A DNA stretch of 64,000 bases from an uncultured Bacteroidota bacterium (lineage in GTDB: Bacteria > Bacteroidota > Bacteroidia > Chitinophagales > Chitinophagaceae). The notes beneath the pieces are model-generated. The model was not told the DNA's origin and did not search any database. It saw only the letters and a program-made list of their open reading frames with translations. The position numbers and the translations under genes are program-made. Shown here in pieces: positions 18,991 through 27,673 of the stretch (position 1 is the stretch's first letter; every line of letters starts with the position of its first letter). The stretch covers positions 1-64,000 of the forward strand of contig CALEZD010000013.1 in NCBI GenBank assembly GCA_937928385.1, written 5' to 3'.

Positions 18991-19970
18991 CGGTTATCAG
19001 GGTTCAGAGAAATATAGCCATACTGTCTATTGTGTTGTTTCTTGGCAAAATATGGGCATGGTACCTTACCCACTCTGTAACTATACTTACCGATGCGCTG
19101 GAAAGTACGGTAAACGTAATAGCTGGCCTTATAGGTTTGTACAGCATTATCCTTGCTGCCAAACCCCGCGACCTGAACCACCCTTACGGGCATGGCAAAG
19201 CAGAATTTGTATCATCGGCGGTAGAAGGCTCTTTGATATTTGTAGCGGGGCTGATGATTGCCTACGAAGCTATCGGGCAGTTGATTGAACCTCACCCGCT
19301 TCATCAATTAGATATTGGTATTGTGATTGTTGCTGTCACAGGTGCTATTAACCTCGTGGCGGGTATCTATGCGGTAAGGGTAGGAAAAAAGCAAAGGTCA
19401 TTGATTGTAGAGTCTGCAGGCAAACACCTGAAATCTGATGCTTATTCGACAATAGCCATGGTAGCCGGTTTGATATTGTTGTTGATTACGGGTTGGCAAT
19501 GGTTGGATAGTGTAGTGGCACTGGTATTTTCAACCGTAATAATAGTAACAGGTTACAGAGTAGTGCGCAAATCGCTGTCGGGCATCATGGACGAAGCAGA
19601 CGAAAAGCTGATACAGGAAGTGATTGACCTGCTGCAAAAGAACAGGAAGGATAGCTGGGTGGACCTGCATAACCTGCGTGTGATAGAATACGGCAACAGG
19701 ATGCATATTGATGCACACCTGACATTACCCTGGTATTACAAGGTAAGTGATGCTGAAGTGGAGATACATGCTGTAGAAGACTTGATAGGCGAGCACTTCA
19801 ACAACAAAGTGGAAGTATTTATACATATAGATGCCTGCCAGGATTACTCCTGTAAGCTGTGCGCGATGAAAGAGTGTCAACATCGAAAACAGCCCTATGC
19901 TTCACAAACAGCATGGGACATGGATAATGTTTGGGCGGATTCAAAGCATGGAAAAGAAACAACTGCTTAA
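18987..19970 (+). CDS. Cation diffusion facilitator (CDF) metal transporter
   Basis: 327 residues, six transmembrane helices followed by a cytoplasmic CDF domain. Zn/Fe/Mn-type proton antiporter that exports divalent metal. Metal-site residues fit the family: TDALES in helix 2 and KHLKSDAYS (HxxxD) in helix 5, with the loop DLNHPYGHGKAEFV typical of this group. The C-terminal domain ends in a Cys cluster CQDYSCKLCAMKEC, which may bind metal in addition to the normal dimer site. It is the third gene of a coupled set. Its stop lies in a TTAA shared with the convergent rnhA stop. Confidence 0.92.
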   Translation: MTVIRVQRNIAILSIVLFLGKIWAWYLTHSVTILTDALESTVNVIAGLIGLYSIILAAKPRDLNHPYGHGKAEFVSSAVEGSLIFVAGLMIAYEAIGQLIEPHPLHQLDIGIVIVAVTGAINLVAGIYAVRVGKKQRSLIVESAGKHLKSDAYSTIAMVAGLILLLITGWQWLDSVVALVFSTVIIVTGYRVVRKSLSGIMDEADEKLIQEVIDLLQKNRKDSWVDLHNLRVIEYGNRMHIDAHLTLPWYYKVSDAEVEIHAVEDLIGEHFNNKVEVFIHIDACQDYSCKLCAMKECQHRKQPYASQTAWDMDNVWADSKHGKETTA

Positions 19971-20431
19971 CCATTCCCGTTTTCATAACCCTCATCTACC
20001 AGCCAGTTGCCACTATCAGCAGCAGCAGTAGCCAGTTCATCGCAACGGTTGTTGCCGGGATTATTGGCGTGTCCTTTCACCCACTGGAATTTGATATTAT
20101 GCTTGCGGTATTCTTTCAAAAACAGCTGCCATAGGTCGGCATTCTTCTTGCCTTTGAAGCCCGTCTTTACCCAGCCAAACACCCAGCCTTTTTCTACCGA
20201 GTTGACGATATAAGACGAATCTGTATATATAATAACATTTACACCCTCTTTTTTCAGTTGCTGTAATGCTACTATTACGGCCAGCAGTTCCATTCGGTTG
20301 TTGGTGGTCATCCTGTAGCCCTGCGACAATTCTTTTACTGTATTGCCCCATTTCAGGATGACGCCGTATCCGCCCGGACCGGGATTGCCCCTGGCAGAGC
20401 CATCAGTATAAATAATCAGTTGTTGCGACAT
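19967..20431 (-). CDS. rnhA: Ribonuclease HI
   Basis: 154 residues, matching E. coli RnhA (155). It degrades the RNA strand of RNA:DNA hybrids. The four carboxylate motifs are present: IYTDGSARGNPGPGG (Asp), NRMELLAVIVAL (Glu), YTDSSYIV (Asp) and the final RCDELAT (Asp), with the His loop VKGHANNPGNNRCD. There is no N-terminal hybrid-binding domain. The gene is convergent with the CDF exporter, overlapping by four bases, and divergent from mqnA, with only 12-45 bases for both promoters. Confidence 0.96.
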   Translation of the reverse strand: MSQQLIIYTDGSARGNPGPGGYGVILKWGNTVKELSQGYRMTTNNRMELLAVIVALQQLKKEGVNVIIYTDSSYIVNSVEKGWVFGWVKTGFKGKKNADLWQLFLKEYRKHNIKFQWVKGHANNPGNNRCDELATAAADSGNWLVDEGYENGNG

Positions 20432-20449
20432 TAATCCTCTGTTTGGGTG

Positions 20450-20457
20450 TATCTTTG
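20450..20457 (+). promoter_or_regulatory. TATCTTTG -7 box for mqnA
   Basis: Exact TAnnTTTG match 18 bases before TTG 20476. It implies that the more upstream TTG at 20443 is outside the transcript, which decides the start of mqnA. Confidence 0.55.
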
Positions 20458-20475
20458 CGCGTTAAAAATAGACAG

Positions 20476-21219
20476 TTGCCTACTAAAATAAAAATCGGTG
20501 GTGTTAGTTACCTGAATGCCGTGCCTATGTTGCATGGTATAAAAAACAGCCCTATCATCAATGATATTGAACTAAGCATCAATTACCCATCTGTACTGGC
20601 ACAACAATTGAAAAACAATGAGATTGATGTGGCATTACTACCTGTTGCCGTAATATCCACAATACCCGGTGCCAATATAGTTTCAGATTATGGCATAGCA
20701 GCTGATGGTGAAGTGGCATCGGTTGCCATATACAGCCAGGTACCAATGGAAGAGATTGAAACGGTGTACCTTGATTACCAGTCGCGCACATCCATTATGC
20801 TGGCAAAACTGCTGCTACGAGACTATTGGAAAAAAGATGTGGTGTTCAAACCTGCGACAGAACATTATATTGAATACATTAACGATAAAGCTGCAGGTGT
20901 TATTATAGGGGACAGGGCGCTCCGGCAGCTGAATAATTTTAGCTACATCTACGACCTGGCTACTGCATGGAAGCAGCATACGGGGCTTCCTTTCGTATTT
21001 GCTGCCTGGGTGGCTAATAAAGAATTACCCGCTGATTTTATTGCCGCTTTTAATAAGGCGAATTCGGAAGGGTTACAACATATTGATGAAATAGTGGCCG
21101 CGACGGATTTTCCATACTACGACCTGAAGAAGTATTATACAGAGAACATACATTACTACCTGGATGAGGAAAAGAAAAAGGGCCTGAATAAATTCCTGGA
21201 ACTCATTCAAACCCTATAG
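20476..21219 (+). CDS. mqnA: Chorismate dehydratase, futalosine menaquinone pathway
   Basis: About 247 residues. MqnA removes water from chorismate to form 3-enolpyruvyl-benzoate, the first committed step of futalosine-route menaquinone synthesis. Diagnostic N-terminus KIKIGGVSYLNAVPMLHG, then DVALLPVAVIST and the type-II periplasmic-binding-like fold; a Ser/Asn substrate pocket is expected from the family. The frame opens at TTG 20443, but a promoter box lies at 20450-20457, so TTG 20476 (PTKIKIGG) is preferred. mqnE is found at 44694-45839, supporting use of this pathway. Confidence 0.93.
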   Translation: MPTKIKIGGVSYLNAVPMLHGIKNSPIINDIELSINYPSVLAQQLKNNEIDVALLPVAVISTIPGANIVSDYGIAADGEVASVAIYSQVPMEEIETVYLDYQSRTSIMLAKLLLRDYWKKDVVFKPATEHYIEYINDKAAGVIIGDRALRQLNNFSYIYDLATAWKQHTGLPFVFAAWVANKELPADFIAAFNKANSEGLQHIDEIVAATDFPYYDLKKYYTENIHYYLDEEKKKGLNKFLELIQTL

Positions 21220-21236
21220 TAATCAGGTATATTTCT

Positions 21237-21557
21237 TTAGTCAACCACCACGGCAGTGCCGGACACGCTTACCATCAGCATACTGCCCGAGTTGCCTACT
21301 ACCTCATAATCAACGTCAATGCCTATCACAGCATTGGCACCGGTGATTTGAGCCCGCTGTGCCATTTCGTTCATAGCTGTTTCACGGGCTTCCTGCAATA
21401 CTTTCTCATAGGAGCCGGCGCGTCCGCCTACCACATCCCTGATAGATGCGAACAGGTCTTTGAATATATTGGCGCCGATGATGGTTTCGCCAAATACTAT
21501 GCCCTTGTATTCCCTGATGGTTTTACCTTCTAATTGGTGAGTTGTCGTGAGTATCAT
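21237..21557 (-). CDS. YbjQ/UPF0145 family protein
   Basis: 106 residues from the CAT at 21555-21557; the open frame extends further but the family starts at MILTTTHQLEGK. Homopentameric small protein family (UPF0145, heavy-metal-binding-like fold) with conserved GIVFGETIIGANIFKD, GGRAGSYEKVLQEAR and GANAVIGIDVDYE. Its biochemical role is not known. A TAACTTTG box lies 17 bases upstream, which excludes the longer start. Divergent from HMG-CoA lyase. Confidence 0.9.
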   Translation of the reverse strand: MILTTTHQLEGKTIREYKGIVFGETIIGANIFKDLFASIRDVVGGRAGSYEKVLQEARETAMNEMAQRAQITGANAVIGIDVDYEVVGNSGSMLMVSVSGTAVVVD

Positions 21558-21574
21558 GTATATATATTTTGGTG

Positions 21575-21582
21575 CAAAGTTA
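21575..21582 (-). promoter_or_regulatory. TAACTTTG -7 box for the YbjQ-family gene
   Basis: Exact TAnnTTTG match on the minus strand, 17 bases before the ATG. It decides the short start. Confidence 0.55.
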
Positions 21583-21642
21583 TATAATACAGGTATAGGC
21601 AGCTTTAATAGTAATAAGCTTAAATAATCTTTAACAGCCTTG

Positions 21643-21650
21643 TATCTTTG
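21643..21650 (+). promoter_or_regulatory. TATCTTTG -7 box at the HMG-CoA lyase start
   Basis: Exact match, only eight bases between the box and the ATG at 21659, so transcription should start at or within a few bases of the start codon. Confidence 0.55.
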
Positions 21651-21658
21651 CAGTATAT

Positions 21659-22516
21659 ATGGATAATAAGTTAACATTGGTGGAATGCCCGCGGGATGCC
21701 ATGCAGGGCTGGAAACATTTTATTCCTACAGAGCAGAAGGTGGAATACCTGAACACATTGCTGCAGGTGGGCTTTGATATATTGGATTGCGGTTCCTTCG
21801 TGTCCCCTAAGGCTATCCCACAAATGGCGGATACCAAAGATGTATTGCCCCAATTGCAATTAGACGGTGTTAACACCAAACTGCTGACCATTATAGCCAA
21901 TACGCGGGGTGCGGAAGATGCTGTACAGTTCGACCAGGTGAGTTACCTCGGTTTCCCTTTTTCCATTTCAGAAACATTCCAACTGAGGAATACCAACAAG
22001 ACCATTGTCGAATCGCTGAAGCAAGTAGAGGAAATACAAAACCTTTGTGTGCAAAAAGGCAAAGAACTGGTGGTGTACATATCTATGGGCTTCGGCAATC
22101 CTTATGGAGATGAGTACAATGCAGATGTGGCTATTAAATGGGTAGGTGAGTTGGTGCAGCGCGGCATACGGACCGTCTCGATGGCGGATACAGTAGGTGT
22201 AGCTAAGCCCGATAATATTGAATACATTTTCAGCAACCTGGTGCCCGCTTTTAAAGATGTAACTATCGGCGCGCATTTCCATTCTACTATCGATAAATGG
22301 GAAGAGAAAATAGCCAGTGCATACAACAATGGCTGCCGCAGCTTCGACAGTGCTATGAAAGGCATAGGCGGCTGCCCCATGGCCGAAGATGAGTTGGTGG
22401 GCAATATCGCAACGGAAAATGTGGTAGATTGGGCTGAAAGGCAGCAAATACCGCTACAACTGGATAAAGAAGCTTTTAGGGCTGCCTGGCTGAAGGCTGC
22501 GGAAATTTTTGTCTAA
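21659..22516 (+). CDS. mvaB: Hydroxymethylglutaryl-CoA lyase
   Basis: 285 residues, HMGL-like TIM barrel. It splits HMG-CoA into acetoacetate and acetyl-CoA, the last step of leucine breakdown. The N-terminal LVECPRDAMQGW replaces the common VEVGPRDGLQ but keeps the PRD metal and substrate motif. GFDILDCGSFVSPKAIPQMAD, ISMGFGNPYGDEY, VSMADTVGVAKPD and the metal-binding HFHST follow, with the signature GIGGCPMAEDELVGN holding the catalytic Cys. The Cys-containing loop separates it from isopropylmalate and homocitrate synthases. Near-leaderless promoter. panB begins 21 bases after its stop but has its own box. Confidence 0.9.
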   Translation: MDNKLTLVECPRDAMQGWKHFIPTEQKVEYLNTLLQVGFDILDCGSFVSPKAIPQMADTKDVLPQLQLDGVNTKLLTIIANTRGAEDAVQFDQVSYLGFPFSISETFQLRNTNKTIVESLKQVEEIQNLCVQKGKELVVYISMGFGNPYGDEYNADVAIKWVGELVQRGIRTVSMADTVGVAKPDNIEYIFSNLVPAFKDVTIGAHFHSTIDKWEEKIASAYNNGCRSFDSAMKGIGGCPMAEDELVGNIATENVVDWAERQQIPLQLDKEAFRAAWLKAAEIFV

Positions 22517-22519
22517 TTT

Positions 22520-22527
22520 TATCTTTC
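22520..22527 (+). promoter_or_regulatory. TATCTTTC -7 box for panB
   Basis: One base off TAnnTTTG, ten bases before the panB ATG at 22538 and three bases after the preceding stop codon. Confidence 0.4.
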
Positions 22528-22537
22528 AAATAATTGT

Positions 22538-23353
22538 ATGTCTACACATAAAGAGATAACCAAGATAACTACCAACACCCTGCAGCGTATGAAGCAGCAG
22601 GGCGAGAAGATATCTATGCTTACGGCATACGATTTTTCTATGGCGCGTATATTAGACGATGCAGGTATTGATGTGTTGCTGGTAGGCGACAGTGCGTCTA
22701 ATGTAATGGCTGGACACGAAACCACCTTACCGATCACGCTCGACCAGATGATATACCATGCGCAGAGTGTAGTGCGGGCCATCAACCGTTGCCTTGTGGT
22801 AGTGGACATGCCTTTTGGTACTTACCAGGGCAACAGTAAAGAAGCGTTGAATTCAGCTATACGTATCATGAAGGAGACCGGCGCCCACGCCATTAAGCTG
22901 GAAGGCGGGGGAGAAGTGGTGGAATCCGTAAAGCGAATCATCAGTGCGGGTGTACCTGTAATGGGCCACCTGGGATTGACACCGCAGTCTATATACAAGT
23001 TCGGCACCTATGTTGTGCGCGCCAGAGAAGAAGCAGAGGCGGAAGAACTGATACAGAATGCCCACAAGCTGCAGGAAGCCGGATGTTTTGCTATAGTGCT
23101 GGAAAAAATACCGGCTACATTAGGTAAACGTGTGGCGGAAGAACTGAAAATACCCATAATAGGCATAGGTGCAGGTATGCATGTAGACGGACAGGTATTG
23201 GTGATGCACGATATGCTGGGCATCAATAAAGAGTTTTCACCACGTTTCCTGCGCAGGTACCTCAATATGTACGAACAGATAAAAGAGGCTACAGAGAAAT
23301 ATATATCAGAAGTTAAAAGCAAGGATTTCCCCAACGAGCAGGAACAATATTAA
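22538..23353 (+). CDS. panB: 3-methyl-2-oxobutanoate hydroxymethyltransferase
   Basis: 271 residues, close to the family size of 264. It transfers a hydroxymethyl group from methylene-tetrahydrofolate to ketoisovalerate, the first step of pantothenate synthesis. Family motifs: MLTAYDFSMARILDDAGIDVLLVGDSA (metal Asp in the VGDS loop), DMPFGTYQ, AIKLEGG, VMGHLGLTPQS and the IGIGAG near the end with catalytic Glu in VLEKIP. Followed after 8 bases by YggS; panC is not nearby. It feeds coaBC at 51870 in the same CoA pathway. Confidence 0.97.
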   Translation: MSTHKEITKITTNTLQRMKQQGEKISMLTAYDFSMARILDDAGIDVLLVGDSASNVMAGHETTLPITLDQMIYHAQSVVRAINRCLVVVDMPFGTYQGNSKEALNSAIRIMKETGAHAIKLEGGGEVVESVKRIISAGVPVMGHLGLTPQSIYKFGTYVVRAREEAEAEELIQNAHKLQEAGCFAIVLEKIPATLGKRVAEELKIPIIGIGAGMHVDGQVLVMHDMLGINKEFSPRFLRRYLNMYEQIKEATEKYISEVKSKDFPNEQEQY

Positions 23354-23361
23354 GATTAGCT

Positions 23362-24033
23362 ATGGTAGATGCCGGTACCTGGAAGAATATAAAAGAAGAG
23401 ATTGCAGCACATAATGTTACACTGGTAGCGGTTTCCAAGAAGAAACCTGTAAGCGATATAGAAGAGCTATACAGGCTGGGGGAGCGCAACTTTGGTGAAA
23501 ACTATGTGCAGGAGCTGGTAGAAAAGCAGCCTGTATTGCCTGCCGACGTTCAATGGCATTATATCGGTCACCTGCAAAGCAATAAAGTAAAATACATAGC
23601 CGGTTTTGTGCACCTCATCCATGCAGTTGACAGCTTTAAACTGTTGCAGGAAATCAATAAACAGGCGGCAAAACACAATCGTGTGATTGATGTATTACTG
23701 CAACTGCATGTGGCAGAAGAAGAAACCAAACACGGTCTGGATAATACTGAATTGGTAGAATTGATGGATATGTACGAGGCACAGAAAGACCAACTGGCCA
23801 ATGTGCGTATATGCGGTGTAATGGGTATGTCCACCTTCACCGATGATATGGAGCAGGTGCGTAAAGAGTTCAGGCAGATAAAGAATATGTTCTCCTTTGT
23901 GAAAGACAGTTATTTCATCACGAAAGATTACTTCAGCATCTGCTCGATGGGCATGAGTGGTGACTATAAGATAGCCATAGAAGAGGGCAGCACGATGGTG
24001 CGTATAGGCAGCAGCATTTTTGGTGAGCGGTAA
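23362..24033 (+). CDS. YggS-family pyridoxal phosphate homeostasis protein
   Basis: 223 residues, alanine-racemase-like barrel that binds PLP and buffers free vitamin B6, with effects on amino acid balance. The PLP lysine lies in LVAVSKKKP; the motif GERNFGENYVQEL, the WHYIGHLQSNK motif and the C-terminal CSMGMSGDYKIAIEEGSTMVRIGSSIFG are diagnostic. No activity as racemase is expected, since the second catalytic domain is missing throughout this family. It lies 8 bases after panB and converges on the MFS gene with 3 bases between them. Confidence 0.95.
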   Translation: MVDAGTWKNIKEEIAAHNVTLVAVSKKKPVSDIEELYRLGERNFGENYVQELVEKQPVLPADVQWHYIGHLQSNKVKYIAGFVHLIHAVDSFKLLQEINKQAAKHNRVIDVLLQLHVAEEETKHGLDNTELVELMDMYEAQKDQLANVRICGVMGMSTFTDDMEQVRKEFRQIKNMFSFVKDSYFITKDYFSICSMGMSGDYKIAIEEGSTMVRIGSSIFGER

Positions 24034-24036
24034 TAC

Positions 24037-25242
24037 TTACCTTGATTTGGTTCTCACCTGCAACCACCTGTAACCGCCTATAGCAACAATACATAACCCA
24101 CCTATAACCCACCACAGCATATTAAATCCACCGTATTGGGCTATCACCGCCCCCATGCCCGGCCCTACAACCTGCGCCACCGCCCAGGACATTGTGAACA
24201 GAGCCGCATATTGTCCACGGTTGCTATTATTGGCGCGGTCTATCCAGTATGTATTCATGAAGGGCATCCCCACCATTTCGCCTACCGTTAGTAATATGAT
24301 GAATACCATTGCGAGTGCAAACATGCCGGGCAACAGGTTGAGCGCTACAAATGCCAGTGCAACTAAAAATACACCACGTATGATATTGCTGAGTATGCCG
24401 CCTTTGCTTTCAAGTTTGTGCACAATCACCATTTCCAGTATGCCTATCAGCAGCCCGTTAATGGCCATGATAATACCTATCTGGCTTTCCTTCATCAGCA
24501 GATCCTGCTTGAAGTACAGGGGTATAGTGGTGAAAGTCTGGAAGAAACAGATAGCAAACAATGTGTTGAGCACAATGAATACCAGGTAGGGCTTGTCTTT
24601 GTAGGCAGATTTGACTGAACCAGTGTATGGCACCGGCTTTCTGGCTGAGTCTTTATTCTTGGACGGCGCAAGTAACAGCCATAACAGAACAGCAGCGCCT
24701 ATATTTGTTAACCCGTCTATCCAGAATAGCAGGTAATAACTCTTACTCGCTACAAATCCACCTATTGAACCACCCACTGCCCAACCGAGGTTAATGGCCA
24801 GCCTGTTAAGCGAGAAAGAACGGGTACGGTTACTCTCATGGCTGAAATGTGCAATGGCGGATGCATTAGCGGGACGGAAAGCCTCATTCACAAAACTGAG
24901 CATGAATGTAACGAGCAGTATAGTATTATACTCCGTTACCTGGCTAAGGACGAGGAACATGACACCACCGCCAAACAGGCTGAACAACTGGATATAATAG
25001 AAGCCGAATTTGTCTGTCAGTTTACCACCGATAAAAGCTCCGCATATAGCTCCTAGTCCGAACATGGTCATTACAAAGCCTGCCTTGCTGATAGACACCC
25101 CACGGCTCTCGGTCATGTACAGTGTCATAAAAGGCAATACCATCGTGCCCATCCTGTTTACCAGCATCACTACCGATAACCACCATGCAGATGGCGACAA
25201 GCCCATGTAAGCGTCCAGGTATTTCCTGCCAAGCCTTTTCAT
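24037..25242 (-). CDS. MFS transporter, drug-efflux type
   Basis: About 401 residues with twelve hydrophobic segments and the MFS loop-2 motif GGKLTDKFGFY (GxLaDrxGrr type). The likely role is proton-driven export of a small molecule; the substrate is not readable. The frame opens at 25284, but a TACCTTTG box at 25252-25259 predicts that transcription starts almost at the ATG 25240-25242 (MKRLGRKYL), so the shorter start is used. Convergent with YggS. A standard single-gene unit. Confidence 0.85.
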   Translation of the reverse strand: MKRLGRKYLDAYMGLSPSAWWLSVVMLVNRMGTMVLPFMTLYMTESRGVSISKAGFVMTMFGLGAICGAFIGGKLTDKFGFYYIQLFSLFGGGVMFLVLSQVTEYNTILLVTFMLSFVNEAFRPANASAIAHFSHESNRTRSFSLNRLAINLGWAVGGSIGGFVASKSYYLLFWIDGLTNIGAAVLLWLLLAPSKNKDSARKPVPYTGSVKSAYKDKPYLVFIVLNTLFAICFFQTFTTIPLYFKQDLLMKESQIGIIMAINGLLIGILEMVIVHKLESKGGILSNIIRGVFLVALAFVALNLLPGMFALAMVFIILLTVGEMVGMPFMNTYWIDRANNSNRGQYAALFTMSWAVAQVVGPGMGAVIAQYGGFNMLWWVIGGLCIVAIGGYRWLQVRTKSR

Positions 25243-25251
25243 AAAGATGCG

Positions 25252-25259
25252 CAAAGGTA
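25252..25259 (-). promoter_or_regulatory. TACCTTTG -7 box, leaderless MFS gene
   Basis: Exact TAnnTTTG match on the minus strand, nine bases before ATG 25242. It rules out the in-frame start at 25284. Confidence 0.55.
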
Positions 25260-25315
25260 ATGTTATATCGATTAATTTATACAAGTGTATAGTAATGGCT
25301 TATACCGTTATCAAC

Positions 25316-25345
25316 CTAAGAAAAAGGCAGCCTTGAAAGGCCGCC
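25316..25345 (-). terminator. Terminator after the vWA gene
   Basis: On the minus strand GGCGGCCT / AGGCTGCC (one G-U pair) with loop TTCA, then TTTTTCTT. On the plus strand the G-U becomes an A-C mismatch, so it favours minus-strand transcripts. Confidence 0.75.
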
Positions 25346-25372
25346 CGATTTCTATGTTACCATTCTTATACC

Positions 25373-27403
25373 CTAATTTTCTTCTGTAAACCAGCCGGCC
25401 ACTTCTTCATCTTCTTCAACGCTGCTTTTACCGGCAAGTTTTGCAGCTTTTTTCAGCAATTGTATATACTCAGTTTTATAACCCTCCGTATCAGATTCTT
25501 TTGCACTCTTAGCTAAGGCCATTGCTTTATCGTAGGTGCTATTGCCTTTGTGTTCCGATTTTTTCAGCAGCATACCAAACATTGCTACAGAAGTTGCCAG
25601 TTGTACATTCGGGCCTGCATGTTCTATACTCTTTGTATGTGCGCCGATAGTATGCGCCATTTCCATACTGGTGTTTCCATTCGGTTTTTTATACCTGAAT
25701 TTTATTGTTGCCAGCTCAGGGCTTTCAGGTACGGGTACACCTGCTATATTCTTTTGATATTTCAGTGGGGTAACGCTGCGTACTTTGTCCGATTTCATAC
25801 CCGCCGGTATTATCTCGTAAATAATAGTCACGCTATGCCCTGAACCCATATCTCCCGCATCTTTTTTATCGTCTTTAAAATCTTCTTCGTTCAGTATGCG
25901 GTTTTCATACCCCACCAGCCTGTATGCCTGCACTTTTGATGGATTAAATTCAATTTGCGCTTTTACGTCTTTTGCCAGGGTGAAGATTGTACCCCCGAAT
26001 TCTTTGCCCAGTGTTTTCTCCGCTTCTTTTATGTCGTCAATGTATGCATAGTTACCATTGCCTTTATCTGCCAGCACTTCCAGTTTGCTGTCTTTATAGT
26101 TTCCCATGCCATAGCCCAGGCAGGTGAGGTATATGCCTTTTTCCCTTTCTTTGGAAATCAGCGTTTCCAATTCGTTATCTCCGCTTATGCCTACATTGAA
26201 ATCGCCATCGGTAGCCAGTATCACACGGTTATTGCCACCACGTATATAATGTTCACTCGCTGTTTTGTATGCCAGTTGAATACCTGCTCCTCCCGCTGTG
26301 GACCCACCCGCTTCCAGCCTGTCCAGTGCATCGTATATAGTTTGTTTGTGATTGCCTGGTGTAGGGGGCAACACTAATCCTGCATTGCCTGCATACACTA
26401 CTATGGCTATATGATCTTTATCCCGCAGATTTTTGGTCAATAGTTTCAGCGATTCTATTACTAATGGCAGCTTATTGTACGAACCCATAGAACCTGATAC
26501 ATCTACCAGGAATACCAGGTTGGAGGGCGGTAGGCTTTCAGTAGCTATTGTCTTTGCCTGCATACCTATGTGCAACAATTGGTGTCCCGGTTGCCAGGGG
26601 CAATCAGTCAGTTCTGTTACTATAGCCAGGGGGTGTTCGTCTTTTGGTTGCGGATAATTGTAATGGAAATAATTCACCATCTCTTCAATACGCACCGCAT
26701 CGGCAGGTGGCAACTCTCCGTTTTCTATAAACCTGCGTACGTTGCTGTACGATGCCCTGTCCACATCTACGGACATTGTGGAAAGAGGATTGGCGGCTAC
26801 AGTTTTAAAATCATTCTCGGGGTTCTTTTTATACGATTCTACACTTGGGTTGAGGTACTGCGAGCTGTAAGTCATGTCTTTGACTGCCTTACGGTTCTTC
26901 CTCCCGCTATATCCCTTTGAATACACACCTGCAGATGTAGATACCATACTACTTGTATTTCTTGTCGACATCTGTTCAATGTCTTCCGAAGTTTTTATTG
27001 TTGAAGACCCGCCTTGGTACATATCAATCAGCGGTACTTTGTATTCAACAATGACTACCTCTTCTAATACCGCGTTCTTGTTACGTTTCAACTTTGCGTT
27101 GACTTCAGTGTTTTTCCCGGGTTGCACCAATACGCCGGTAGTCAGATTTTCTTTATAGCCAATGAAATGTACTTTTACATCGTACCGTCCGGGTAGTAAT
27201 GGCTTGATTATATAGTTGCCATCAAAGTCCGTTACTGTTCCGCCTTTAATAATTCCACCTGAACTGACCTGTACCTGTGCATTGATAACCGGGTCATTAT
27301 TTTCATCTGTTACGGTGCCGATAATAGCACCAGCCGCGCCTTGCGCCATTGCCTGCGACCAACCTGCCGCCAGCAGTACGAGCATTGTTAACAACCTTTT
27401 CAT
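25373..27403 (-). CDS. Secreted von Willebrand factor A / DUF3520 protein with CarboxypepD_reg domain
   Basis: 676 residues. Signal peptide (MKRLLTMLVLLAAGWSQAMAQ), carboxypeptidase-regulatory beta-sandwich at 25-110 (IIGTVTDENNDPVINAQVQV), a linker with vWF_N domain (MSVDVDRASYSNVRRFIENG, near 210), the vWA domain with complete MIDAS DVSGSMGSY near 300, and a C-terminal DUF3520. This is the YfbK-type architecture, common in Bacteroidota. It should bind proteins or sugars at the cell surface or periplasm through a metal; no enzymatic residue is apparent. It has its own terminator and a 270-base upstream region. The physiological partner is unknown. Confidence 0.9.
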   Translation of the reverse strand: MKRLLTMLVLLAAGWSQAMAQGAAGAIIGTVTDENNDPVINAQVQVSSGGIIKGGTVTDFDGNYIIKPLLPGRYDVKVHFIGYKENLTTGVLVQPGKNTEVNAKLKRNKNAVLEEVVIVEYKVPLIDMYQGGSSTIKTSEDIEQMSTRNTSSMVSTSAGVYSKGYSGRKNRKAVKDMTYSSQYLNPSVESYKKNPENDFKTVAANPLSTMSVDVDRASYSNVRRFIENGELPPADAVRIEEMVNYFHYNYPQPKDEHPLAIVTELTDCPWQPGHQLLHIGMQAKTIATESLPPSNLVFLVDVSGSMGSYNKLPLVIESLKLLTKNLRDKDHIAIVVYAGNAGLVLPPTPGNHKQTIYDALDRLEAGGSTAGGAGIQLAYKTASEHYIRGGNNRVILATDGDFNVGISGDNELETLISKEREKGIYLTCLGYGMGNYKDSKLEVLADKGNGNYAYIDDIKEAEKTLGKEFGGTIFTLAKDVKAQIEFNPSKVQAYRLVGYENRILNEEDFKDDKKDAGDMGSGHSVTIIYEIIPAGMKSDKVRSVTPLKYQKNIAGVPVPESPELATIKFRYKKPNGNTSMEMAHTIGAHTKSIEHAGPNVQLATSVAMFGMLLKKSEHKGNSTYDKAMALAKSAKESDTEGYKTEYIQLLKKAAKLAGKSSVEEDEEVAGWFTEEN

Positions 27404-27673
27404 AAGCTTTCATTTTTCTGATTTCAACTTTGGTTTTATCTTCTGATGTAAAGCTCTGTTGTTTTCCACAAAAATTTATTCGGCTAATATGAATATGGCT
27501 GTCGCATGACGACTTATCTACAGTTTTATTACAATATTTTTTTCTTTTGTAAGTTGTTTGTAATAAATGAATTGCAATATTAAAATGCTGTATACTGGTA
27601 TGATAATTGTGGAAATAAAAAACCACCGCATTAGCGGTGGTTTTTTTATAAGAGTTGATTGTTGAATCTTAGA
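27404..27673. other. Spacer between the vWA and M13 peptidase genes
   Basis: 270 bases. The right end holds the M13 gene's terminator. The rest is AT-rich promoter DNA for the vWA gene; no TAnnTTTG box was found close to its start. No further gene is seen. Confidence 0.5.
27616..27647. terminator. Bidirectional terminator after the M13 peptidase
   Basis: Perfect 9-base-pair stem AACCACCGC / GCGGTGGTT with loop ATTA, flanked by A-rich sequence on the left and T-run on the right, so it can act on both strands. The nearest gene end is the M13 peptidase on the minus strand. Confidence 0.88.
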
